A stretch of 7,549 nucleotides of DNA from Hellea balneolensis (GTDB lineage: Bacteria > Pseudomonadota > Alphaproteobacteria > Caulobacterales > Maricaulaceae). The notes beneath the pieces were generated by a model. That model had not been told where the DNA came from, did not search any database, and worked only from the letters and a program-made list of their open reading frames with translations. The stretch spans positions 1-7,549 of the forward strand of contig QIKS01000199.1 of NCBI GenBank assembly GCA_003233025.1. The letters are read 5' to 3'. Below, in pieces: positions 1-6,456 of this stretch (position 1 is the first letter of the stretch; the number at the start of each line of letters is the position of its first letter). The position numbers and the translations under genes are program-made.

Positions 1-1125
1 GATGTCAGTGTCTCCCACATCGCCCAAGACAATGATATGAGCAATGACGCTTTGCTAGGTTTCCTGGGCCAAGCCCCGCACAGCGCCGAACAAGCAAAAG
101 AATTTGGCTTGATCGACAAGCTGGGATATCTTGCTGACGCCAAAGATTATGCCAAGGAAAAAGCTGGCGACGGCGCATCTTTTCAAGACCTTATGGAATA
201 CGGCACAAAATTGAATATCGGCAGTCCGGTTATCGCCTTTATTGGCGGCCAAGGCGCCGTTGTTGAGGGCGGATCATCCGACGGCAGCAACCCGTTTAGC
301 AATTCACTTTCCATGGGCAGCGATACCCTGTCGCGCGCATTTGCCAAAGCCGCCAAAGACAAAAGCGTCAAGGCCATTGTCTTTCGCGTCAACTCGCCGG
401 GCGGTTCCGCTGCGGCGTCTGACCAGATTTGGGACGCGGTAAACCGGGCCAAAGACGCCGGTAAACCTGTTGTCATTAGCATGGGGCAATACGCCGCATC
501 AGGCGGATATTATGTCGCCGCCAATGCCGACAAAATCGTCGCCATGCCCATGACAATTACCGGCTCTATCGGAGTTTACGGCGGGCATATTGTCCTGCGC
601 GACACCCTTGGCAAAATCGGCTATAATATCGAGACGATTAACGCTGGCGGCGAATACGGCGCCGTTTATTCCGCTTTCGAACCGTGGAGTGACAACAACC
701 GAGAAGGCTATCGCCGCTCTATGGCAAATATCTATGAGGACTTCACCACAAGGGTTGCCGATGGCCGCGACATCCCCCTGGAGCGCGTGCTTGAAATCGC
801 CAAAGGTCGGGTTTGGACAGGCGAGCAGGCCAAAGAAATCGGCCTTGTCGATGAACTTGGCGGTTTTATGAAGGCTTTGGAAATCGCCAAAGAATTAGCG
901 GAAATTGATCCAGAAGAAAAAGTGCGGATCAAAACCTTCCCCCGCCCCCTGACCACCCAGGAGCAGATCGAGCAAATCTTTAATGTCACAGCCCAGACAG
1001 CCGCCAGCATGGAAGAGTTACAACACTTAATCCAAACCCCAGAGTTCCAAGCCCTCATGAAAGCCCGCACCGCTCTTGACGCAAAAAACACAGCCCTACA
1101 GGCGCACATCCCTGAGATAAAGTAA
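1..1125 (+). CDS. sppA: Signal peptide peptidase SppA, 67K type, 3' part (5' end outside window)
   Basis: SppA is a membrane-anchored serine protease that degrades cleaved signal peptides in the periplasmic leaflet of the inner membrane. The reading frame is open from base 1, ahead of the first ATG at 37, so the gene is cut by the window edge and 37 is not a true start. Bases 1 to about 200 encode the end of the N-terminal half (AKEFGLIDKLGY resembles the end of an SppA/ClpP-like repeat). The C-terminal catalytic half follows: RVNSPGGSAAAS (bases 385-420), then AASGGYY with the probable nucleophile Ser at codon 499-501, TGSIGVYGG (559-585) and the closing WTGEQAKEIGLVDELGG. In the E. coli 67K enzyme the Ser sits in this C-terminal half and the general-base Lys in the N-terminal half, so the Lys lies upstream of the window. 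About 230 residues should be missing compared with the ~600-residue family. The stop overlaps the next start by one base. Confidence 0.95.
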   Translation, partial: DVSVSHIAQDNDMSNDALLGFLGQAPHSAEQAKEFGLIDKLGYLADAKDYAKEKAGDGASFQDLMEYGTKLNIGSPVIAFIGGQGAVVEGGSSDGSNPFSNSLSMGSDTLSRAFAKAAKDKSVKAIVFRVNSPGGSAAASDQIWDAVNRAKDAGKPVVISMGQYAASGGYYVAANADKIVAMPMTITGSIGVYGGHIVLRDTLGKIGYNIETINAGGEYGAVYSAFEPWSDNNREGYRRSMANIYEDFTTRVADGRDIPLERVLEIAKGRVWTGEQAKEIGLVDELGGFMKALEIAKELAEIDPEEKVRIKTFPRPLTTQEQIEQIFNVTAQTAASMEELQHLIQTPEFQALMKARTALDAKNTALQAHIPEIK

Positions 1126-1859
1126 TGTCCGAAGGAATGAGGTCTATGGCTGAGATTAATTTTGATGCAGCACCTCACTGGAAGGCCACGCTTCAACACA
1201 TTGGCACGGAAAACAACTCTGTTTTATTAATCGATAATTTCTTTAGCACACCTGATATTTTGGTTCAGCATGCCTGCACAAAATCTTTTGTGCGCAATGC
1301 CCCCTATTATCCAGGCATAAGGGCCGCCGTACCGGCGCCATATCTACGCGAGCTGAGGCAGCCGCTTAGCCAAGTATTGGTTGAAGTGTTCGATTATGGG
1401 CAGGGGGTTTCACTACAAGAATGCTATTACTCCCTCGTTACAACACCGGGTGAAGATTTAAACACGGTTCAAAGCTTGCCTCATATTGACGGCGGTGATG
1501 ACAACAAAGTTGCGCTCTTACATTATCTTTGTGACGAAGCGCAGGGGCATGGCGGAACCGCCTTTTACCGTCAACGACGCACAAGCTTTGAAAGCGTTCC
1601 CAATGATAAATTCCCAGCCTATAAAGCCGCCCTGGAAGCGGACGTTGCAGAGTTTGGTATGCCAGAGGCCGGGTATTATTTTGAAAGCGATGAAAAATTT
1701 GAACGGATTGCTTATATACCGGCAAAGTACAATCGTGCCATTGCTTACCGAGGCGTCAATCTACACGCCGTTCATATCGGCCCGGATTTTCAATTTAGCG
1801 CAAATCCCGCCAAAGGGCGCCTGACGGTAAATACGTTTTTAAACCCGTTATCCGGCTGA
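1125..1859 (+). CDS. DUF6445-like protein, candidate Fe(II)/2-oxoglutarate oxygenase fold
   Basis: I recognise this as a DUF6445-type protein of 244 residues (237 from the internal start). No function is established that I know of. Visible motifs (numbering from 1125) are LPHIDGGDD with H120 and D122 (bases 1482-1490), GGTAFYRQ at 143-150, YRGVNLHAVHIG with H214 and H217, and GRLTVNTFLN with R232. An HxD pair, a distal His in an LHxV context and an Arg about 18 residues later is the layout of Fe(II)/2-oxoglutarate dioxygenases, so I infer that fold. There is no signal peptide or membrane segment, so it should be cytoplasmic. The first ATG lies in TAATG with the sppA stop and has no clear Shine-Dalgarno of its own. 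ATG 1146 has GAAGGA at 1131-1136, nine bases upstream, and may be the real start, giving MAEINFDAAPHW. The gene is probably translated with sppA and converges on the TonB receptor gene. Confidence 0.8.
   Translation: MSEGMRSMAEINFDAAPHWKATLQHIGTENNSVLLIDNFFSTPDILVQHACTKSFVRNAPYYPGIRAAVPAPYLRELRQPLSQVLVEVFDYGQGVSLQECYYSLVTTPGEDLNTVQSLPHIDGGDDNKVALLHYLCDEAQGHGGTAFYRQRRTSFESVPNDKFPAYKAALEADVAEFGMPEAGYYFESDEKFERIAYIPAKYNRAIAYRGVNLHAVHIGPDFQFSANPAKGRLTVNTFLNPLSG
1131..1136 (+). promoter_or_regulatory. Ribosome binding site favouring start at 1146
   Basis: GAAGGA lies nine bases upstream of the ATG at 1146 and too close to serve the ATG at 1125 or 1137. The ATG at 1125 has no comparable purine block ahead of it and would depend on coupling to the sppA stop codon. 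Confidence 0.45.
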
Positions 1860-1934
1860 ATAAAATTGTTCAAAAGCTCAGTCGCTTAACGCCTTCAGCC
1901 TGATCACAACTTAAAGCCATTTTCCCATAAAAAA

Positions 1935-1956
1935 ACGGCGGGCAAAAGCCCGCCGT
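1935..1956 (-). terminator. Intrinsic terminator of the TonB receptor gene
   Basis: A perfect 9-bp stem, ACGGCGGGC / GCCCGCCGT, closes an AAAA tetraloop (TTTT on the minus strand). Read on the minus strand the stem runs directly into seven T's (plus-strand A's at 1929-1935), the classic Rho-independent arrangement. It starts 23 bases past the receptor stop codon. On the plus strand no T tract follows the stem (CAAAGCTAAT), so it is not a good terminator for the sppA/DUF6445 transcript. Confidence 0.9.
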
Positions 1957-1979
1957 CAAAGCTAATTATGCATATTTCT

Positions 1980-4900
1980 TTAGAAAGTTGCACTAACACG
2001 CATTGTGAACCGGCGCCCCAAAACTTCTGAGGTGCCAAAGTTACCAAATGATTCACGCAAACCACGACCCGGCGTACGATTAAATACATTATCTACATTC
2101 AACTGTACAAGAAGCGGCTTGTCATAATTATCCGAAAGCGTGGATAAATCATAAGAAATAGATGCATTGTGCATAAGGCGCCCACCTACACTGGTAATAA
2201 TATTATCATTATCATCAGCGAAGAAGTTATTACCGGATGGACTAAACAAGTTGCGATCTTGCCACAATGTCCGCCAAAAGAAACGGAACCCATCTTTGGT
2301 GTAAGTAAGATCAACGGTTCCTGACCAGCGAGGATCACCAAAGCCGCCAACTACATTGTCAACCGGCTCAGCGTCAACAATTAGGGTTCGGTCGATAACA
2401 TGGAAGGCATTAAGACTAATACCCAGACCTCCCCAGTCACCTCCTGGCTGACCACCCAGATATGCCAATGCATCAGCAACGTCAAATCTATAATCCGCAG
2501 CAATACTCAAAAACTGGTTTTCCGAACGATCAGAATTGGTTTGCCCGGATAAAAAGCTTTGTACTTCACCAGCAGCATCGCGTGTAAAGGATGTACACAC
2601 CACACTGGTAGGGTCAAAAACATCAGCATCAAAACATGCTTCCAGGTTTTGCTCCACGCTCCGTGCGCCGATAAGATCGTCAATATTAATGCTGATATAA
2701 TCAACCGTTACGGTCAACCCCGAAACAAAGTCTGGCTGCAAAATCACACCCAACGTCCATGCGTTCGCCGTTTCATTGAGCAGGTTTGGATTACCACCCG
2801 TAAGTCCTTGTGCCGTAGCGTTAACAATTGCCGATTCGAAAGGCTGGACAATACCAGCAGCCGCACAATTGGCCGCCCTGTTAGGACCGTCATCAATAAA
2901 CCGATCATCACAAGGATCGTCGGCAAAATCGAAGGCAGTAACGATAGGTTGGAATAATTCCGTTAGAGACGGCGACCGCACAGAACGCGTTCTATTACCG
3001 CGCACTGTGACCATTGAGATCGGAGATACACGCCCGCCCACTGTCCAAACCGTAGCGTTACCGGCTAAATTATTATTGATCTGGCGAATAGAACCTTCAG
3101 CCTCTGCATTATAGAGGAATGGAATCTTCATATCTGGGTGAACAAGCGGTAGATAAACTTCTCCAGAAAATTCTTCTGTAGAAAATGAACCACCAGTATC
3201 AGGTGTAGCCGCGCCACGTCCCAGACCCACTTCTCTCGCCCCACCACTGGCAAACAACGCACTTTCGCGGCGGGCTTCAAAACCGGCCGAAAATTGCAAC
3301 CAACCCGCAGGTAGTTCGATTAATTCGCCAGCAATATTTGCTGACCATATCCGTTGCTCAATATCACTGAGAGCCACACTCCTTTGAATAACAAAGTCAA
3401 GCGCTTCCGGGGAAGCATTGTTTTCACCAAATATATTCAGGGGCTGACATGAGGTAATGTCTTCAGCGGTTTGATCTGTAACACCCGAACCAACAATGAT
3501 ACCACGTATTCCGGTATAATCAGCATTGCTCAAAACCCGGTTTGCAACGGCTATCACGCCCAAATCCAGCTGTACTTGACAGACAATATCACCAGCAGCA
3601 CCGATTGAATTGTTTCCAACAGCTGCGATTGCATCGACATCTAATTGCGTTAGTCTATGCGCATCAATAGCGTTTAAAAAACGGATATCATTTAGTATGG
3701 GCGTTGTCGTGTCATTGGATGACTGGCCTGCAACACCATGAACATCCCAGTTAAAGTTTCTACCGGCAAATTCAAAATCACCTTCTAAACCTGCAGCAAT
3801 GCGCCAGACAAAACTTTCAGAACTGCGTTCACCGCTATCTAACAGATCATTGTTAAAGCGCGACAGAAAGAAAGTATCTGTTGGCGCAAAACCAAGCTGA
3901 TTTTCGAGCGTATTTCTAGCCTGCGCATTGATGAACGGATTGGATACAGAAATTTGTAACGCACCGCCAATATCATTATTGGGCGTCCCATCAAAAGCGA
4001 AAGTTTGGAATCCACCTTGATTAACAAGCTCATCAGCTTTTGTGTTGGCGAATTGTGCATCCGCCTTAAATTTGATGTGGTCATTGATTTCATAGCTTAC
4101 AGTCGAACCAAAATTGATCCGCTCAAGTGGAGATTGAACTTGATTCGCTCGTGTAAAGAATTCAAATTGATTGCCACCCTGAGCAAAGAAAGCACTGGTG
4201 CCCGGAATTGCCCGACCTGCTTCAAAGTTAACCAAATCTCCATTGTTCGCGAACTGGAAGAAGTCTCCACCAAAACTACCCAAACCTAATGAAGGCAAGA
4301 ACAAACGACCAGGCGAAATCACGCCACCATCGGTGAAAAGCTGAACAAATGAACCATTCCCGGTGCCGGCAACAGGATTAAACCGGCGAAAAACACCGTC
4401 AAGATCACCATCGCCATCCACATCAAAATCGGTAAATCCGGCTGTTCCCGCAGGAACTTCAGATAAAAACGGATCATCGGAAAAAATATCAGATCTACCA
4501 GTTTGGAGCAAGCCGGCCTGGTTGAAGTATTCGGCGGAAAATGTAACATTTGCCCTGCCGTCGGCCGAATTTACACCCGCAACGATTTGATACTGACTGC
4601 GACCGGCATCACCGCGCTCAGTTTCTCCGTAAAGCGCAGTCGCCTGCAGACCCTCAAAGTCGTCTTTGAGAGTAATATTGATAGTACCGGCAATCGCATC
4701 AGCACCATAAATCGGCGCGCCACCCACGCCAATAACCTCAATACGCTCAACAAGCGCGGCTGGAATGATGTTAAAGTCGACAGACAAACTACCGCCAGAC
4801 ACGTCAGATGACACAAAACGACGACCATTCACGACTGTCAAAGTTCTTTGCACACCAAGATTAAGGAAGTCGACGAAATTTGCACCAATATTCGCACCTT

Positions 4901-5222
4901 GGTTACCAAGAGGGTCGATACCACCACCAAATGCTGGTATTTCGGTGAGCGCATCAGCGATATTGGTAAAAGCACTTTTACTAAGAGTATCTGCGTCAAT
5001 AACAGTTGTTGGAAACACAGTGTTCAAATCTGGACGACGGATCCGCGAACCGGTAACAACAACAAGATCTTCTTCTTCCACCACTTCAGCAACCTGCTGC
5101 GGTGCCACTGTCTCTACTGGCGCATCAGCATCTTGCGCATTGGCACTTACGGCACCAAACCCAAATACAAGACCAGACAACAATGTTGTCATCAGTAGTT
5201 GATTTTTATTTAATTTTCTCAC
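1980..5222 (-). CDS. TonB-dependent outer-membrane receptor
   Basis: This is an outer-membrane active transporter driven by TonB-ExbBD; the substrate cannot be read from the sequence. Numbering is from GTG 5222 (1080 residues). Residues 1-29 are a Sec signal peptide with cleavage likely after SANA. A TonB-box-like DLVVVTGSR is at 52-60. The plug spans about 65-185, with RTLTVVNGRRFV and ERIEVIGVGGAPIYGADAIAG. The rest is the 22-strand barrel, including GGNPNLLNETANAWTLG near 809-825, and the chain ends in a terminal Phe (VSATF) as outer-membrane proteins do. An acidic DVDGDGDLDG loop lies at 267-276 and six Cys at 548, 592, 771, 786, 863 and 876. At over 1000 residues it is of the large class common in Caulobacter- and Xanthomonas-like receptors. 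A TTG at 5237 would add five residues, but AAGGGG six bases before the GTG makes the GTG the better start. The gene is flanked by its own leader and terminator and looks monocistronic. Confidence 0.95.
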   Translation of the reverse strand: MRKLNKNQLLMTTLLSGLVFGFGAVSANAQDADAPVETVAPQQVAEVVEEEDLVVVTGSRIRRPDLNTVFPTTVIDADTLSKSAFTNIADALTEIPAFGGGIDPLGNQGANIGANFVDFLNLGVQRTLTVVNGRRFVSSDVSGGSLSVDFNIIPAALVERIEVIGVGGAPIYGADAIAGTINITLKDDFEGLQATALYGETERGDAGRSQYQIVAGVNSADGRANVTFSAEYFNQAGLLQTGRSDIFSDDPFLSEVPAGTAGFTDFDVDGDGDLDGVFRRFNPVAGTGNGSFVQLFTDGGVISPGRLFLPSLGLGSFGGDFFQFANNGDLVNFEAGRAIPGTSAFFAQGGNQFEFFTRANQVQSPLERINFGSTVSYEINDHIKFKADAQFANTKADELVNQGGFQTFAFDGTPNNDIGGALQISVSNPFINAQARNTLENQLGFAPTDTFFLSRFNNDLLDSGERSSESFVWRIAAGLEGDFEFAGRNFNWDVHGVAGQSSNDTTTPILNDIRFLNAIDAHRLTQLDVDAIAAVGNNSIGAAGDIVCQVQLDLGVIAVANRVLSNADYTGIRGIIVGSGVTDQTAEDITSCQPLNIFGENNASPEALDFVIQRSVALSDIEQRIWSANIAGELIELPAGWLQFSAGFEARRESALFASGGAREVGLGRGAATPDTGGSFSTEEFSGEVYLPLVHPDMKIPFLYNAEAEGSIRQINNNLAGNATVWTVGGRVSPISMVTVRGNRTRSVRSPSLTELFQPIVTAFDFADDPCDDRFIDDGPNRAANCAAAGIVQPFESAIVNATAQGLTGGNPNLLNETANAWTLGVILQPDFVSGLTVTVDYISINIDDLIGARSVEQNLEACFDADVFDPTSVVCTSFTRDAAGEVQSFLSGQTNSDRSENQFLSIAADYRFDVADALAYLGGQPGGDWGGLGISLNAFHVIDRTLIVDAEPVDNVVGGFGDPRWSGTVDLTYTKDGFRFFWRTLWQDRNLFSPSGNNFFADDNDNIITSVGGRLMHNASISYDLSTLSDNYDKPLLVQLNVDNVFNRTPGRGLRESFGNFGTSEVLGRRFTMRVSATF

Positions 5223-5228
5223 GTTGAA

Positions 5229-5234
5229 CCCCTT
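5229..5234 (-). promoter_or_regulatory. Ribosome binding site deciding the GTG start of the TonB receptor
   Basis: On the minus strand AAGGGG is followed by TTCAAC (6 bases) and then GTG (5222-5220). This is near-ideal Shine-Dalgarno spacing. It lies inside the five extra codons that a TTG start at 5237 would need, which argues against the TTG. Confidence 0.75.
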
Positions 5235-5254
5235 CAAACTGGTTTTTTCGTTTT

Positions 5255-5274
5255 TTATGGCACGCTCGCCATAA
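5255..5274. repeat. Inverted repeat 7+6+7 in the TonB receptor leader
   Basis: TTATGGC (5255-5261) and GCCATAA (5268-5274) are perfect complements separated by six bases. The element lies 32 bases upstream of the receptor GTG. It could be a dimeric repressor operator or a hairpin in the 5' leader of the mRNA. No T tract follows on either strand in a way that would make it a terminator. Confidence 0.5.
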
Positions 5275-5361
5275 CAATATCCCTGCGGACCGACTCCGAA
5301 GGACTTGTTGATGTCAATAACCGTTACCGAAAATTAATACAAGTGAGGATTTGACCTTATC

Positions 5362-5389
5362 TTTGCACCTCTCGTGTTTTTTTGCACCT
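5362..5389. repeat. Direct repeat TTTGCACCT in the divergent control region
   Basis: TTTGCACCT occurs at 5362-5370 and 5381-5389, start-to-start 19 bases (nearly two helical turns), and TTGCAT follows at 5391-5396. The pair lies between two divergent genes and just upstream of the candidate promoter of the ATP-grasp gene. Binding of an activator or repressor is an inference. Confidence 0.4.
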
Positions 5390-5390
5390 G

Positions 5391-5419
5391 TTGCATAAAA
5401 CACACAATCAATTTTTATA
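5391..5419 (+). promoter_or_regulatory. Candidate sigma-70-like promoter for the ATP-grasp/MBL genes
   Basis: TTGCAT (5391-5396) and TTTATA (5414-5419) are separated by 17 bases and lie in an AT-rich stretch, including an AATTTT-TAT-AAAATT palindrome at 5410-5424. Transcription would begin near 5426, leaving a leader of about 80 bases. Both boxes are only partial matches, and alphaproteobacterial promoters are hard to call by eye. Confidence 0.3.
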
Positions 5420-5460
5420 AAATTTGCTGGAACACATCTTAACGCTGACGTAGGTACGGT

Positions 5461-5480
5461 TTCGCATGTGTATATGCGAA
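5461..5480. repeat. Inverted repeat 7+6+7 covering upstream start codons of the ATP-grasp gene
   Basis: TTCGCAT (5461-5467) and ATGCGAA (5474-5480) are perfect complements with a six-base spacer. The spacer contains the GTG at 5468 and the right arm begins with the ATG at 5474. As DNA it could be an operator; as RNA it would hide both start codons, leaving the ATG at 5510 free. Confidence 0.5.
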
Positions 5481-5509
5481 CAGAGTTATGGATTAGCATT
5501 GAGACATAT

Positions 5510-6442
5510 ATGCCTTCTTGGTTAAATGATTTTGAAATTAAAGGCCGCAGCATTACCGTCAAAGCTACGGGAGCGCGCTTACAGCTGGACAGGGAAACCA
5601 TAGGTGAGTTTTTCGCCTGGCTGCCATTTTATCTGTCCGAAGCCCTGCGCAGAGGGTTGAGCGCACTGCTGCCCAAGCAGCGATTAAAGCTTGCCTATTA
5701 TCCCGTCGCTCCCCGCCCCTGGTATCTGCTCTCGGTTACGGCACGGCGGGCTGGCACCAAAACTGTACGCGATTATGCCCGGGCGGACGCAGTGTTTTAT
5801 TTTGAGGACAAAACCAAAACGCCGCCGCCGCAATTGCCCGGCGCGGCGACCGTCAGCGCAAAACTGTTTAATTTTGGCTGTTATGACATAAGTAAATCCC
5901 GCGTTGGCGAGGTTTTTGAGCAGGTATTTGGCTACCCGATCACCGTTGACCCGCAAACATATAAAGGCCTCATCGCTGTAAAATCCGAAAAAAACGGCGC
6001 CCATGACGGCTATGTGGCCGAAGGCCCTCTGCCGCGCAAGCCGGGCTGGGTCTATCAGCGCCTGGTCGATAGTTCCGTTGAAGGCAAATGGGGCGAGGAT
6101 TTACGCTGCCCGATTATTGGCGGTGATATTCCGCTGATTTTCATCAAACGCCGCCCGCTCACAAAACGCTTCGCAAATGTTAACACAAGTGTGACTTTGC
6201 AAACCGTCGATGATCTTCTAAGTAAGGATGAACAAGACGGTTTAAAACGATTTGCTGCCGCCATGGGGCTGGACTGTGGCGGTATGGATGTCTTGAGGGA
6301 TAAGCATAACGGTAAAATTTACGTGGTAGACGTCAATAAAACGGATATGGGGCCACCAACCAGCCTGCCCTTTAAGGACAAAAATAAAGCGACAAAAATT
6401 CTTGCAGCACGATTGCTAAGGCTTATACAGGACGGAAATTAG
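5510..6442 (+). CDS. ATP-grasp-like protein of unknown substrate
   Basis: ATP-grasp enzymes couple ATP hydrolysis to carboxylate-amine or carboxylate-thiol ligation through an acyl phosphate. Numbering is from ATG 5510 (310 residues). RPWYLLSVTARRAGTK at about 69-84 and ADAVFYFEDKT could form the leading domain. LIAVKSEKNGAHDG (K158) resembles the ATP-binding Lys and glycine-rich loop, and VYQRLVD (181-187) the hinge strand. GGMDVLRD (257-264) and YVVDVNKTDMGPP (271-283, with D274 and N276 as candidate metal ligands) match the usual C-terminal ATP-grasp signature. I cannot assign a substrate, and the family call rests on motifs only. Starts at GTG 5468 and ATG 5474 are also in frame, but they sit in an inverted repeat without a Shine-Dalgarno, while 5510 has GAG six bases ahead. 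No signal peptide is seen. The next gene begins 14 bases downstream, so an operon is likely. Confidence 0.7.
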   Translation: MPSWLNDFEIKGRSITVKATGARLQLDRETIGEFFAWLPFYLSEALRRGLSALLPKQRLKLAYYPVAPRPWYLLSVTARRAGTKTVRDYARADAVFYFEDKTKTPPPQLPGAATVSAKLFNFGCYDISKSRVGEVFEQVFGYPITVDPQTYKGLIAVKSEKNGAHDGYVAEGPLPRKPGWVYQRLVDSSVEGKWGEDLRCPIIGGDIPLIFIKRRPLTKRFANVNTSVTLQTVDDLLSKDEQDGLKRFAAAMGLDCGGMDVLRDKHNGKIYVVDVNKTDMGPPTSLPFKDKNKATKILAARLLRLIQDGN

Positions 6443-6456
6443 AAAACTTATTTATT

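Noticed and set aside
732..1199. 155-codon open frame on the minus strand across the end of sppA
   Set aside because: It is antisense to a well-supported sppA frame, rich in Ser/Arg/Cys, matches no family I know, and spans the sppA/DUF6445 junction. It is a shadow frame.
1874..1887. Small AAGC/GCTT hairpin after the DUF6445 gene as a plus-strand terminator
   Set aside because: Only four base pairs and no T tract; too weak to call.
2559..2957. 132-codon plus-strand frame antisense to the receptor barrel
   Set aside because: No family resemblance and no start signal; the receptor frame is continuous across it.
4765..5202. 145-codon open frame on the plus strand, antisense to the receptor's N-terminus
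   Set aside because: Its Ser/Thr/Arg-rich composition mirrors the signal peptide and plug codons of the receptor. There is no ribosome binding site or recognisable domain.
5312..5317. TTGACA on the minus strand as the -35 box of the receptor promoter
   Set aside because: The hexamer is perfect, but 17 bases downstream reads GTCGGT, which is not a -10 box, and no better partner is at normal spacing.
5318..5326. Short palindrome TAAC-C-GTTA in the divergent region
   Set aside because: Four-base arms in a 250-base AT-rich region are expected by chance, and there is no second copy.
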